DNA from: Cephalopachus bancanus
Lineage: Eukaryota > Chordata > Mammalia > Primates > Tarsiidae
Assembly: GCA_027257055.1 (NCBI GenBank)
Contig: JAPVLO010000233.1
Span: 3,162,001 to 3,226,000, forward strand
Length of the DNA: 64,000 nt
Direction: 5' to 3'
Each line of letters opens with the position of its first letter. The first letter of the stretch is position 1. Positions 11,493-23,262 of the stretch are shown piece after piece. The notes under the pieces are model-generated. The model was not told where the DNA came from, made no database searches, and worked only from the letters and a program-made list of their open reading frames with translations. Both the position numbers and the translations under genes were made by a program.

Positions 11493-11812
11493 GCCGGGCT
11501 CGGTGGCTCAGCCTGTAATCCCAGTGCTTCGGGAGGCTGAGGTGAGTGGATTGCCTGAACCCGCAGGTTCGAGACCCGCCTGGGCAAATTGGCGAGACCT
11601 CATCTCTACAATAAACCAAAAATTAGCTGGGCGTGGTAGTACGCACCTGTAGTTCCAGCTACTTGGAAGGCTGGGGTGGAAGGATTGCTGGAGCCCAGCA
11701 GGTCGAGGCTGCAGTGACTGGGAGTGGCCACTGCACTCCAGTCTGGGTGACAGAGTGAGACTCCAACTCTAAAATAAAATAAAATAAAATAGAACAAAAT
11801 AAAATAAAATAA
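11493..11812 (+). mobile_element. Alu (lineage-specific type), plus strand, (AAAAT)n tail
   Basis: Full dimer with the diagnostic head 'gccgggctcggtggctcagc' and right-arm end 'gtgagactccaactctaaaa'. The tail is an AAAAT-repeat microsatellite at about 11,770-11,812. Flanks AAATTTCATATA and AAATTTTATATA look like the target-site duplication. Confidence 0.93.
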
Positions 11813-11886
11813 AATTTTATATAGCCAAATTTATCAAGATTTGCCTGTATGTTTCTGAATTTCCTTTTATTGTAAAAAAAAAATCT

Positions 11887-12172
11887 TGCTGGGCACAGTG
11901 ACTCATGCCTGTAATCCCAGTCCTTTGGGAAGCGTAAGTGAGAGGATTGCCTGAGCCCAGGGGTTCGAGACCAGCCTGGGCAACTTGGTGAGACCTCAAC
12001 TCTACAATAAATCAAGAAAAAAAATTAGCCGGGCGTGGTGGTATGTGCCTGTATTTCCAGTTACTTGGAAGGCTGAGGCAGAAGGATTGCCTGAGACCAG
12101 CAGGTTGAAGTTGCAATGGTCATGAACAGACCACTGCACTCCAGCCTGGGCGACAGAGTGAGACTCTGATTT
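11887..12172 (+). mobile_element. Alu, plus strand
   Basis: Dimeric Alu from 'gctgggcacagtgactcatg' to 'cgacagagtgagactctgat'. It lies in the same orientation as the copy 75 bp upstream, and the short spacer is old L1. It carries 'caacttggtgagacctcaac', the form seen in the window's lineage-specific Alus. Confidence 0.92.
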
Positions 12173-12560
12173 AAAAATATATATATATTCTTCACCCTAG
12201 GATTATTAAATAATGTATTAGTTTGTTTTTTATAGAGATATTTTAAAACACTTGAAATTCTTTCTTGATCCTAATCTTGAATTAGGATCTGTTTTTCTCC
12301 TAAATGGACCACCAAGCATTTTGGCCTCTTTGTGGAATAATCCACTCTCTCCCCATTCATTAAAAATGTAATTTGTATTATGTACAAAATGTGTGTGTGT
12401 CTATTTTTGTTCTTTTTTCCCACTGTACTATATATTTCTGCAATGATGTCACCCTATTATAATTACTGTAGCTTCATGGTGTGTTTTGATACCTGGCATA
12501 GAAAATTCCACTTTATTGTTTTTCTTGACCAAGTTCAGGAAACAGCTTGTTAAAGTCCAT
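12173..12560 (-). repeat. Older L1 remnant, reverse orientation, (right half, part 2)
   Basis: T-rich sequence ('ttcttcaccctaggattatt', 'tgtaccactttattgttttt'-like wording near 12,510) consistent with more of the old reversed L1. The border to the next unit is unclear. Confidence 0.45.
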
Positions 12561-13648
12561 TTTTAAAGCCCCAGAGAGTGTTAGTGGAATCTCATTCCAT
12601 CAACAGAATATTTGGAATAAAGTCCATAAGGGACACTGAAAAGCTCCTATAAACTCTTGGGACTCTGGAAGGCCACATGCGTGCCCAGAGTTGTTCACAT
12701 GCCCAGGAAAGACCTGAGGAGACCATGAGCTCTCACCCCAGGCTGACCTTGAAGCTCTGCACCACCAAGAAATAAAAGGTAACAAAGAGTTGTTGACTAC
12801 TTGTTGGAGCTTTGAAGACACGTGTTAACACACACAGAGCCAAAGGATAGGGTGTTTACTGGTTCAAGATGCATTTGCTTTTGAGGCATAAAACTTTAAA
12901 AAGCATTCCCCTGTGTCTTCCACTTAAATCTCTGGTACTAGGACTAGGTCATACGGCCACAAAAAGAAGGACAGCTGGAAGAATATGTTTTAGGTGGGCA
13001 TATTCCCACCCTATAGAAGCTTCTGTGCTTAGGAAAGGAGGGGCAGACATTGGGAAGGTAACCAGCAACGTCTGCCACAGCCTGTTTGAGTTCTACTTCT
13101 TGGAATAATCTTGAAAAGCCTATGTAGTTTGAGTTAGTTTGGGACAAAGTTTTGTGTGAATCAATTAAAACAAGCTTGATGTTTTATTTTCTCAAACACT
13201 GCTGTCAAAAGTGCTTTGTTTATGTGTTTGTGTATTGCACATGGCAATACATGGACCATAGAATGCTTTATTAGGAATCACAGCTAGCATGTATAAATAC
13301 TCTCCTCACATGGAATTTGTCAAAGCAATCAGCAGCAATTGTTTAACGCTGCAGTCGCTTGAGGAAGCATGACCAGTTGGACAAAAGGCTGTCCAAAAAA
13401 CTTAAAAGTTAACACTGAAAATGTGAAGTCCACAGAGGACTTTCAAAATTACATTTATTCCAGGGAATCTAGAAGATCATGAGCATGTGTAGGAATGTGT
13501 GCATAGCTAGCACTATGTGTGTGCCCACAAAAGAACTGAGAATGCCCTAAGCTTTCAACTCTGACAGACCTTGAAAGTCTACTTAGGCAGGAAGTGAAAG
13601 CTAAGGCAGAGTTGTAAACTGTCAGCCGGAGCTTTGAAGGTATGCTCC

Positions 13649-13696
<48 letters not shown>

Positions 13697-13735
13697 ACAC
13701 ACACACACACACGCACACACACACATGACCCCTGG
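12561..13735 (+). repeat. Two diverged copies of a ~250-bp unit, possible L1M/HAL1 5' region
   Basis: The sequences around 12,700-12,835 and 13,540-13,660 share an ordered set of words: 'gaccttgaa', 'agagttgt', then 'ggagctttgaag' and a CA-rich end. They look like direct repeats about 840 bp apart. Since HAL1/L1M coding-like sequence follows downstream on the same strand, these may be tandem 5' units of that element. I see no gene. Confidence 0.4.
13650..13723 (+). repeat. (CA)n microsatellite
   Basis: More than thirty CA units with two interruptions (ATA near 13,696 and CG near 13,713). Frames through it read as alternating Cys/Val and are not genes. Confidence 0.97.
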
Positions 13736-14771
13736 GTAAGAATGAAAGGATTATTAGGTTAAAGCATATAAAGAAATCTTTGTCTTATTTTTAGCTGAAC
13801 ATTAAGCTAACTGAAAGAGACTTCAGTGGCCACATATGACAAAGAATACAGTCTTCACAGAAATAGTTCAGGAAAAATAACTAGATAAATAAGCAAACAG
13901 TAAAAACTACAACAGCAATGAAAACCACTCTGAGAAGAGCACTTGATTTCAGAATTGTCACACTGTATTACGTAAATGTCCAGTTTTTAGCAAAAGATTA
14001 AAAGACATTTTTAAAAAGGAAAAAAAGTCTTATACACAGGAGAAAAAGCACTCAAAAGAAATTGTTTTTGGTGAAGGTCACATGTTGGACTTACTAGACA
14101 AAGACTTTACATCAGCAATTATATAGAAAGTCACGACAAAAAATAAAGTATGAGAACGATGTCTCACAAGATGGAACATATTAATAAAAAGATAGAAATT
14201 ACTTTTACAAATGAAAATTCTGGAGTTAAAAAGTCTAATGCCCCTAATGAAAGATTTACTAAAGGGACTTAAGAGAGAATTTGAACAGGCAGAAGAAAGA
14301 ATCAGCAGACTTGAAGATTGGCTAATTGAGATCATCCAGTCTGAGGAACAGAATCAATAAAGAGTTTTAAGAAAATGAACAGAGCTATGGGACACCAACA
14401 TTCCAAAGAAAGAAAGGGAAAGAATTAAGAAACAATAGGCAAAAATTTACAAAGTTTGATGATAAACATTAATTTTCACATTCAGGAAGCTCAACAAACA
14501 TTAAGCAGGATAAATTTAAAGAGATCTGTACCTAAACACATCATAATCAAAAGGTTAAAAGCCAAAGAAAAAGAGAGAATCTTGAAAGCAGCAAAACAGA
14601 AGCAACTCATCATGCACAAGGGATCTCAACAAGATTAACTAACTTCTCCTCAGAAACCATGGAGGCCAGCAGGCAGTGGGATGATATATTCAAAGTGCTG
14701 AAAGCAAAATACTGTTAAATAAGAATTCTATATCTAGCAAATTTGTCTTTCAAAATTGAAGGAGATACACA

Positions 14772-14893
14772 CAGAAAGAAAGAAAGAAAGAAAAAAAGAA
14801 AGAAAGAAAAGAAGGAAGGAAGGAAGGAAGGAAGGAAGGAAGGAAGGAAGGAAGGAAGAAAGAAAGAAAGAAAAAAGAAAGAAAGAAAGAAAA

Positions 14894-14941
<48 letters not shown>

Positions 14942-14957
14942 AGGAAAGAAAGAAAGA
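14772..14957 (+). repeat. (GAAA)n/(GAAG)n microsatellite
   Basis: About 185 bases: a GAAA block, a GGAA/GAAG block (about 14,812-14,857), then a long GAAA block. It is pure purine on the plus strand apart from its edges. The Lys/Arg/Glu-rich or Phe/Leu/Ser-rich frames read through it are artefacts. Confidence 0.97.
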
Positions 14958-15662
14958 ATTCATCACTAGCAGATCTAACCTACAAAAAATTCCAAGGGGA
15001 ATTCTTCAGGCTGAAATAAAAGGACAGTAACTAAAATCCAAATGGACAAATGAGGAGGAATACCAGAGAAAGTCACTACATGGATAATATAAAGACAGTA
15101 TAAATGTATTTTTATTTGTAGCTTTTTTTCTCTTATCTGATTTAAAGACAACTGCACAAAGCAGTAATTATAAAATTATCTTGTTGGGCTTGTAATATAT
15201 AAAGATGTCATTTGTATCACAACAAAAGTAAAAAAAAAATAGGGACTGGAGTATAATGGGTCAAAGTTGTTATAGATGACTGACATTTAGTTGATAATTA
15301 ACCTAATTTAGATTGTTCTAAATTAAAGTTTTATTATAAACTTCAGGGAAGCCACTAACAAAGCAATTTTTAAAAGATGGCAAAAGAAACTACAAGGTAA
15401 ATAAAATGGTACATTAGAAAATATCTCTTTAACACAAAAGAAGAAAATGGAGGAATAGAAGAACAAAAAAGATGGAAGACACAAAGAAAATAACTTTTAA
15501 AATGACAGTCAAAAACTCTACCTTACTATGAATTGCATGAAATGTAAATGGACTAAATTTTCCAATCAAAAAGCAGACACTGGAAGAATAGATTTTTAAA
15601 AAAAAATCCAAATATGATTCAATTATATGCTGCTGACAAGAGACAAATTTTAAGGACACAGT

Positions 15663-15968
15663 AGCCAGACTCGGTGGCTCAGCCTGTAATCCCGCGCCTT
15701 TGGGAGGCTGAGGTGAGTGGATTGCCTGAGCCCGTGGGTTCGAGACCCACCTGGGCAGCGAGACCTCATCTCCACAATAAATCAAAAAAATCAGCCGGGC
15801 GTAGTAGCGCATGCGTGTAATTCCGGCTACTCGGAAGGCTGAGGCGGCAGGATCGCCGGAGCCCTGCAGGTCGAGGCTGCAGTGGCCGGGAGCGGCCACT
15901 GCACGCCAGTCTGGGTGACAGAGTGAGACTCCAACTCAAAAAACAACAACAAAAAAACCAAAAAAACA
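15663..15968 (+). mobile_element. Young-looking lineage-specific Alu, plus strand
   Basis: Full dimer with CpG-rich right arm ('gcagtggccgggagcggcca') and an A-rich tail broken by C. Flanking direct repeats AGGACACAGTAG and AAGACACAGTAG fit a target-site duplication in the HAL1-like host. CpG retention suggests a fairly recent insertion. Confidence 0.94.
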
Positions 15969-16140
15969 AATAAAGACACAGTAGGTCAAAGATAAAAGAA
16001 TGAAAGAAGATATGCTTTTTAATATCAGGCAAAATAAATTTTAAGACAAAAATGGTGCTAGAGATAAAGAAGGGCATTTTATAATGCCAAAAGGATCAAC
16101 CCATTAAGAAGATATAACAGTTGAAACATATATGCACCTG

Positions 16141-16336
16141 CCATGGTTTGAATGATGCGTGTTTCAAAATGCATGTTGCAACTTAATCCCCAATGCAACA
16201 GTATTAATAGATGTGACCCTTGGGAGGTGATTATGTCATGAGGGCTCCACCTTATGAGTGGAATTAGAATTATTATACAAGGACTCTAGGATGAAGGTAG
16301 AAATGTGAGGACACATGTCCATTTTCTCCAGAGTGG
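16141..16336 (+). repeat. MaLR-type LTR fragment
   Basis: 'ccatggtttgaatgatgcgt', then 'cttaatccccaatgcaacag' and 'gggaggtgattatgtcatga', match the start and middle of MLT1/MST-type LTRs of the ERVL-MaLR class. The 3' part is missing; a hAT-like fragment follows directly. Confidence 0.65.
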
Positions 16337-16464
16337 CAGTAGTCCCCAATCTTTTTGGCATCAGGGACTGGTGTCATGGAAGACAAGGAGGTATGGAAGG
16401 ATCATCAGGTATTAGCTTCTTCTAAGGAGCACATAACTGAGATCCCTTGCATGTTCACGCTCCC
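16337..16464 (+). mobile_element. hAT-like DNA transposon fragment
   Basis: Starts 'cagtagtccccaatcttttt', the same terminus as the element at 39,100. It ends abruptly where a 5'-truncated Alu begins. Only the left end and some internal sequence are present. Confidence 0.75.
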
Positions 16465-16730
16465 AGGCAAGTGGATTGCCTGAACCTGTGGGTTCGAGAC
16501 TCACCCGGGCAACTTGGTGAGACCTGGTCTCTACAATAAAAATTAAAAATTAGCTGGGCGTGGTAGCGCGCACCTGTAGTTCCAGTTACCTGGAAGGCTG
16601 AGGTGGAAGGATCGCCGAAGCCCAGCAGGTCGAGGCTGTGGTCGCCGGGAGCATGCCACTGCACTCTAGTCTGGGTGACACAGTGAGACTCCAACTCAAA
16701 AAAAAAGGAAAGAAAAGAAAAGAAAACATT
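16465..16730 (+). mobile_element. 5'-truncated Alu, plus strand
   Basis: Begins inside the left arm at 'aggcaagtggattgcctgaa', lacking the first 50-60 bases, and runs to 'gtgagactccaactcaaaaa'. It is lineage-specific in type. Confidence 0.88.
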
Positions 16731-17030
16731 ATGCTGAGTCAAGAAACCAGACACAAAAGGCCACATGTTGTAAGATTTTATTTATATGAAATATGCAGAA
16801 CAGGCAAATCCATAAACATATAAAGTAATTTAGTGGTTGCCAGGGGCTGGTAGGAGAGGAAAATGGGGAGTGAATACAGAATACTTTTTGGGATGATAAA
16901 AATTTGTGGAAGTAGATGATTTTGATGCTTATTCAACCTTGTGAATATACTAAAAACCACTGATTTGCATGCTAAAAATGGTGAACTTTTTATGGCACAG
17001 AAATTATCTCTCTATAAAGAGGTTATTTAA
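16731..17030 (+). repeat. L1M 3' end, plus strand
   Basis: 'agtggttgccaggggctggt' followed by 'tttgggatgataaaaatttg' and 'aatatactaaaaaccactga' is the characteristic 3' UTR wording of L1MC/MD-type elements. It may be the tail of the HAL1/L1M stretch upstream. Confidence 0.75.
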
Positions 17031-18740
17031 AAACTCATCAATTGTCAATCTTTTTTTGTGGTGAGACCTATTTGTATATTAAGAAGTTGCTTTCCCTGCT
17101 TCAGGTCATAAATGCATTCACTTATATTATCATATAGTAGATTTATTTTTTTCCTTTCACGGTTAGATCTACAATATACCTAGGACTGATTTCTTCGCAA
17201 GGTAGGATTCACCCTCCATATATTTTTTTCAAATAGACATTCTATTTTTCCAGCATTATTTACAAAAGAGGTCATCCATTTCTTGCTCAACTGCAATACA
17301 ACTTTTGTTGTTACCTAGTATCCATAAATATCTGGGGCTGTGCTGGACACTGTATTATTTTCCATTATTAATATTTTTTTGTCTGTGCTATGCCAATACC
17401 ACTTTGCCTTAATTATATTCTTAACAACTTTGATATCTGGTAGAGCACATATCTCTGCATTTTTCTTCTTAAATAATGTCTTAATTATTCTTTTTTTCTG
17501 AGTTGGAGTCTCACTTCGTCACCTAGAGTGACGTCACCTAGAGTGACTGGAGTGCAGTGGCATACTCAGGGCCACCCCAGCGTGATTATTCTTGATCTTT
17601 GCATTTTCATATATTCTGTCGAATCTGCTTGTCAAGTTACACAAAAGTCCTGGTGCTGTTTTGATGAAACCACAAAACTCTACAGATGACTTTGGGGAGA
17701 ATGATGTCTTTATATATCAAGAACTACGAAGGGTCTAAGATTTTATATTGCTTGCAAGTCAGCAACTTACCCTGGTTGGGTAATACCTTTTGCCTCAAAG
17801 GGAAAACACAACATTCCTGTATCAGAGACAAAGGACTTTACTACTCATAGGGCACCACAACAATGTGAGCAAAAGTGTATCTGCTACCATCTCCCTGAGG
17901 CCTGATTCCCATGAAGGGATGCAAATAAGGTCAGGTGATACCTAAATGCCCAGTGAGCTGCAATACAGGGGAGGGACTCTAAGATCAACTAACGCAAGTC
18001 TTCTATCATGGGAAGTAAGCAAACTTGCCCTTTGCTATGCAAATATCCTGGAAAGGTAAGTCAATGACTCCATTCCCAGCATAAACAGAAGTATGAGACC
18101 CATGAAGAATTGTCTCCTAACAGATAATATTGAATTTTTCATAATATATCACTTTATTTACTTAGCTCTTCATCTTTCTTATTATTATTGCTATCTAAGC
18201 AATGCTTTTTATAGTGCCCTGTTTTTAGGTGTTTTACATATTTTTTAAACTATGTGACATAATTTTAAAATCTCATTTTTCAAATCTCATTTGTCAATAT
18301 ATAGATATGCAACTGATTTTTTATCTACTAATCCTGTTTCGAGCAATTTTACTAAGTTTCCTAATTCTAATAATATTTATGTATTATTTTAGATTTTGTA
18401 TGGATACAATGATATCATCTGTGAATAATGGTAGGTTCACTTTTTCCTTTCTAATATGTTTCTTCTTCTTCATTTACTGTACCAGCTAGAAAATCTATCC
18501 AGTGTTGTGTTTAATAGAAGTAGTGATAATGGGCTTTCTGGCCCAATTCCTGATCTCGGAAGAAAAACTTTCAACACTTGACCAGTACGTATGATGTTGG
18601 CTATGGGTTTTGATAAATATAATTGATCAGTTCCTTTTTATTTCTAGTTTGCCAAAGTTTCGGTTTATTTTCCTTTTTTTTTCCCAGAATCATGAATAAG
18701 TTGAATTTCATCAAATGCCTTTTCTAAGGATAAAAATCAG
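17031..18740 (-). repeat. L1M remnant, reverse orientation
   Basis: T-rich reversed L1 sequence, for example 'cactgtattattttccatta' and 'aatgatatcatctgtgaata'. Part of it (about 17,740-18,120) is less AT-rich, reads differently and may be a separate insertion I cannot name. There is no open gene; the 86-codon frame at 18,229-18,489 is Phe/Leu-rich LINE antisense. Confidence 0.55.
17487..17580 (-). mobile_element. Very short Alu insertion with internal duplication
   Basis: Only about 90 bp of Alu 3' sequence in reverse. It contains a local duplication of 'gtcacctagagtgac' near 17,518-17,548. Flanking ATTATTCTT on both sides looks like a target-site duplication, which would mean it was inserted already truncated. 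Confidence 0.8.
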
Positions 18741-19560
18741 ATTAATAATCAAATAACTCGATCGCATATTCATAACCAAATATATCAGTAATTATAACAA
18801 AATAAAAGATAACACTTTCTGATTAAAAGATGAGGCTGCCACACTGCATTAAAGTAGCTACTTTTTAGATAGAGGTATAGAAGACATCAGAATGGATAAG
18901 ATACGCCCTGTAAGCACCCATAAAAAACCACCACGGCAGAAGCTCCAGGAGTGTCAACACAAACTGAGGCAAAAGGTATTACTGTGAGTATAGAGAGAAA
19001 TAACGATAAATGTCTAACTCATCAAGGAGCTATAATAGCTTTAAATCTGAATTTGTTTAATAACATGACTTCAAAATATATAAAGCAAACATTGGCAGAT
19101 CCTAAGAGAAGTTCCCAGCTGTAGTGAGATACTCGGTACACCTCTTTCAGTCAACAACAGAACCAGCACACAACAGTTCATTTAAGATACAGAACATCTG
19201 AACAACTTAATTAGCCAAGCTGATCTAATTGCCAAATATAGAACACAGCTCAATAGCAGCAGACTATCTGTTATTTTCAGAGGCACTTGGAATATTTTTA
19301 TCCCTCTCAAGAAATCTTCACACCTCAGCTGCTAGACTAGCTGGAACTACAGGCTCACGCCACCGCACCCAACCTCACCTTCGTTCTTGAAGAATAGTTT
19401 CACTAAAATATCTTTAACATTCACAAAATATCTTAGAAGTCACAAAATGACAGTTATTTTCTTTTAGTGGTTTAATTTAATTCCATGTCGTTTTTCATTC
19501 CATTCCTCTGAACAGTAAGATGCCAGTCTAATTATTGCTCCTTTGAAGTACATTTTTTTC
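18741..19560. other. AT-rich non-coding stretch with a small Alu fragment
   Basis: No gene is seen. A reversed Alu-like fragment of about 60 bp ('ctagactagctggaactaca' region) sits at roughly 19,318-19,376. The rest is unassigned and may be old LINE. Confidence 0.45.
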
Positions 19561-20310
19561 TTTTACGGCTATTTTTAAGATTTTTGTTTGTTTTTCTTAG
19601 GCTTTTAACAGTTTTACTCTGTTTTGTCTATGCATAACTTCCTTTTGATTCACCTTGCTCTGAATATGTATAGATATTCTCAATCTGTGATTGATGTCTT
19701 TTGTTAGTTTTAGAAAGTTCTAGGCTAATTATCTCTTCAAATATTATTTGGACCTCGTGATAGAGCTTTCTTTTTGGGACTTCAACTGAATGCCCTCACC
19801 ATGCCCTCTTTTTCTCTCACTCTTTCTTCTGGATGTTCCATTATTTCTGCTCTATATTCATCATTTTAGATATACACATATATGCATCATTTCTTCTGGC
19901 CTATCTTTCAATTCGCTACTTCTCTCTTTAGCACTCTATCTAAATTCCTGTCAAATTTACCCATTGAGTTCTGGAATAGAGTCACTGTATTTTTCAGTCC
20001 TAGAACTCCCATTAGAGTCTCTTTCATTATTTTTAATGCTCTGCCAAAAATCTCCATCTTTTTTTGATCCCTTGACTATAATAAATTCACCTATTTTAAA
20101 GTTAGTATTAGAGATCACCATTATTTGATATTGCTGGGCTGTTGCTTCCGCTGGTCTGCTGTTTCTGGTGATTTTCTATCATGCTGATTTTTCTTTTTAT
20201 AGTCTAAAATTATTTTACTGAGTGCTGCAGATTGTATTTGTAAATCATTTTGAGGATAACTCAATGCTTGCTTCTGCCAGGTGCCTGGGAACAGTAGCAG
20301 TCTGGAATCA
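19561..20310 (-). repeat. Old L1/HAL1-like remnant, reverse orientation
   Basis: 'ttcaactgaatgccctcacc', 'cattgagttctggaatagag' and 'ttgctgggctgttgcttccg' are in the style of reversed L1M/HAL1 sequence. The 112-codon frame at 19,790-20,128 lies in it and has no protein family. Confidence 0.5.
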
Positions 20311-20779
20311 TTTTAATGCAGTTTCAGGAATTGATATGATTCAAAAATGAATTGTAATCCCTGAAAAGGTCTCTTTACCTTTTGTTTGCCCTATTTCTAG
20401 GATTCAGCCCTCAAGGTTGCAGCTCAAAACAAGAGACGTTCACTACAGTTTCCCTCAGTCTTGGCGCCTGGACCCCAGTTCCTATTTCATCTGCTTCTGG
20501 GACTATGAAAAGATCTTCTCAGCCTCTCAGCAACACCACTCTTAAATGGGAAAATGCCTCTAATGCAAAGGCAGCATCAAACTCAAAAGAAAAAGCAAGT
20601 TGATTTCCCTGGGCTTCCCTTTCTCCCCCTAAAACATGGCCTGGTAACTTTCCGCTACCTCATTTCTTCTTGCTTGGGTTCAAGAAGATAGTCTTTATTT
20701 TGGCTACCTTGTCAGCAGAATGAGAGGGCTAAATATCTGAGTGGTCACCAAAAGCCTTGAGTTTTCTTAAAAGTTCATT
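20311..20779. other. Non-coding stretch, nothing identified
   Basis: Mixed sequence with a 73-codon frame (20,382-20,603) that is Ser/Thr-rich and unlike any family I know. I see no splice-site context that would make it an exon. Confidence 0.4.
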
Positions 20780-21219
20780 TATTTGTAAATTGTGATCATA
20801 TAGATAACACAAAACTTACCCTTTTATCCATTTTTAAGCAGCATAAAGTATTCACATTGCTGTGTAAGCATCACCACCAACCGTCTCTAGAACTTTTTCA
20901 TCTTTCCAAACTAAAATTCCATACTCATTAAACAATTACTCCCGAGACCCCTTGTCCCAGCCCTTGGCAACCAGCATTCTGTTTTCTGCTTCTATGAATT
21001 TAACTGTTCTAGCTGCTGCCTATAAGTGGATTCCTACTTAGAATTCCATCTTTCAGGTTCGCCATGTGTCAGAATTTCCTTCCTTTTTAAAGCTGAATAG
21101 TATTCCTTGCATGTAGTATGCCACATTTTGTTTATCCATTCACCTGTCAGTGGACAATTGCATTGCATCCATGCCTCAGTCATTATGAATAATACCTGTG
21201 ATCACAGGTGGTACAGTTA

Positions 21220-21781
21220 CAGTCATGCATCCCACAACAGTGTTTCAGTCAACGATGGACCATAAATAAGATGATGGTCCCATAAGATTATGATGGAGCT
21301 GAAGTATTCTTATTGCCTAGTGACATCATAGCCATCATAACGTCGTATGCAATTACTTTTTAATGTAGTGTAGCCGAAGTGTCCGGTGTTCATAAAGTCT
21401 ACAGTCGTGTATGCAGTGTCCTTAGTCACCCACCACTCACTCACTGACTCACCCAGAACAACTTCCAGTCCTGCAAGCTCCTTTCATGATACGTGCCATA
21501 TTCAGGTGAACCATTTTTTCAATCTTTCATGTCATAATTTTACCGTACCCTTTCAATGTTTAGATATGCTTAAATGCACAGATATCTTACTATTGCATTG
21601 CAATTGCCTACAGTATTCAGTACAGTCACATGCTGTATGCAGTAGAGGTTTGTCGCTTGGGAGCGATAGGCCATACCATATAGCCTAGGCATGTAGTAGG
21701 CTGTACCATCAGGTTTGTGTAGACATCACCTCACCACGTAGTTCTCAGAACGTGTCCTTATCATTGAGTGACATGTGATTG
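21220..21781. mobile_element. Non-autonomous Tigger-like (TA-target) DNA transposon
   Basis: The ends form inverted repeats: CAGTCATGCATC at the left, and CAATCACATGTC when the right end is reversed. TA flanks both ends (21218-21219 and 21782-21783). At 562 bp with no transposase frame, it fits a non-autonomous TcMar/Tigger-type element. It interrupts the reversed L1. I cannot give the repeat family name with confidence. Confidence 0.75.
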
Positions 21782-21956
21782 TATGTGAGTCCTTGCTTTC
21801 ATTTCTTTGGGGTATATTTCCAGAAGTGGAATTGCTGGATCATGGTAATTCTCTGCTTCATATTATGCCATGCTATCTCCCATAATGGCTGTACCATTTG
21901 ACATACCTAACAACAATGTGCAAGTATTCCAATTTCTCTACATCCTTACCAACCTT

Positions 21957-21974
21957 TCTTTCTTTCTTTCTTTT

Positions 21975-22046
<72 letters not shown>

Positions 22047-22055
22047 TTTTTTTAG
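21957..22055 (+). repeat. (CTTT)n microsatellite
   Basis: About 95 bases of TTTC units inside the reversed L1. Phe/Leu/Ser frames through it are artefacts. Confidence 0.97.
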
Positions 22056-22200
22056 TAATAGCCATCCTAATGGGTATGGTCAACAGAGCTTTTCAGTTTC
22101 AGTAATTAAATATTTTTATTTCTTGAGTTCCATTTTCCCCCAAACTTTTCATTTCATTTATTTAACACTGTTCAACCCAGTTATTTGATCTACTGTGATA

Positions 22201-22967
22201 TTTTTCTATCTGAAGTTTTTAACTCATCTGCTTCTCTCATCTTGTTACTGTTCATCTCCACGATGGTACTTTTTTTTTCTTTCTGTGTTTAGTTGGTTAT
22301 TAAATTAGGAGTTGCTCATATTTCTTAGGGGTTTTTTGTGAAACATTTTCAAGGCCTTGATTGAAGATATGTTCTTTTAGACAAGATTTGTGTTCCTTTT
22401 TGCCAACACCTAGGAGGCACTGCCAATCTGGGACTGATTGAAATTTAATTCTGGTTTGAGGTTGTTCAGATCACTACTAGTATAAACATGTACCAAAATT
22501 CACATGGGGACCAGAATGAGATTATGAATTCTCAACAGAAACTGCTTTTACCCCTCCAATAAACAGCAAGTTCAAAACAAGCAGATTTCTCCATGGTTTC
22601 CATCTGTGTGTTGGTTTTTATTTTTTTACCCTAATATGGGGTCCCAGCTAAATACAGATGGGAGTGTCTCCTGTTATATTTATCAGTTTTAGTAGGTCAC
22701 AGCTTTATTTCCTTGGTTAAATCTGATTAAGTCGAGAAATAGTCTACATTCCCAGTGGAAAAAAGAACCACAGCAAAGGTATACATTCTTCTAAAATTAG
22801 TGCGTAGTTTTAAAGAAATTCCATTCAACATTCCAGAGTTCTGTGTGTGGCAAGGGAGAATGTGATAAAATGATTCTCAGAATAAATCAGTGTGAAGAGT
22901 AAGAATTTTAGAAAGAGAAATAGAAAGAGGGAAGAATTCACCTAATTCTACATCTCAAAGCTGTTCA
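22201..22967. other. AT-rich stretch without recognised gene
   Basis: No coding or RNA feature. 'taggaggcactgccaatctg' and the neighbouring sequence may belong to an old repeat but cannot be assigned. Confidence 0.4.
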
Positions 22968-23262
22968 CCCGGGCTCGGTGGCTCAGCCTGCATTCCCAGT
23001 ACTTTGGGAGGCCGAGGCAAGTGGGTTGCCTAAGCCCACAGGTTCGAGACCCACCCAGGCAACTTGGCGAGACCTTGTCTCTACAATAAAAATAAAAAAT
23101 TAGCCAGACGTGATAGCACGCACCTGTAGTTCTGGCTACTTGGAAAGCTGAGGTGGCAGGATCACCGGAGCCCAGCAAGGAGAGGCTGTGGTGGCTGGGA
23201 GCATGCCACTGCGCTCCAGTCTGGGTGACAGAGTGAGACTCCAACTCAACAAAAAAAAAAAG
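22968..23262 (+). mobile_element. Lineage-specific Alu, plus strand
   Basis: 'acccgggctcggtggctcag' through 'gtgagactccaactcaacaa' with a short A tail. The match AAAGCTGTTC before it and AAAGTTGTTC after it is probably the target-site duplication. Confidence 0.93.

Larger units (their letters stand above)
13736..16140 (+). repeat. HAL1/L1M-like LINE remnant, plus strand
   Basis: The segment at about 14,220-14,760 reads like an L1 ORF1-type coiled-coil gene: 'gcagaagaaagaatcagcag', 'attgagatcatccagtctga', and later 'ctcctcagaaaccatggagg'. The following A-rich sequence to about 16,140 continues the same kind of element, with one GAAA/GAAG microsatellite and one Alu inserted. All frames are broken. 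ORF1-only elements of this sort are called HAL1 (half-L1) in mammals; an ordinary L1M copy is the alternative. Confidence 0.6.
20780..22200 (-). repeat. Old L1 3' region, reverse orientation, split by a Tigger-like element and a microsatellite
   Basis: Typical reversed L1M 3' wording occurs before the inner element ('gctgaatagtattccttgca', 'ttatccattcacctgtcagt') and after it ('aagtggaattgctggatcat', then 'tagtaatagccatcctaatg' past the CTTT repeat). Continuity across the insertions shows the L1 was there first. Confidence 0.8.

Noticed and set aside
13455..13724. Cys/Val repeat protein frame
   Set aside because: Translation of the CA microsatellite.
14743..15030. Lys/Arg/Glu-rich frames in the GAAA repeat, and Phe/Leu/Ser-rich frames on the other strand
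   Set aside because: Direct translation of a microsatellite.
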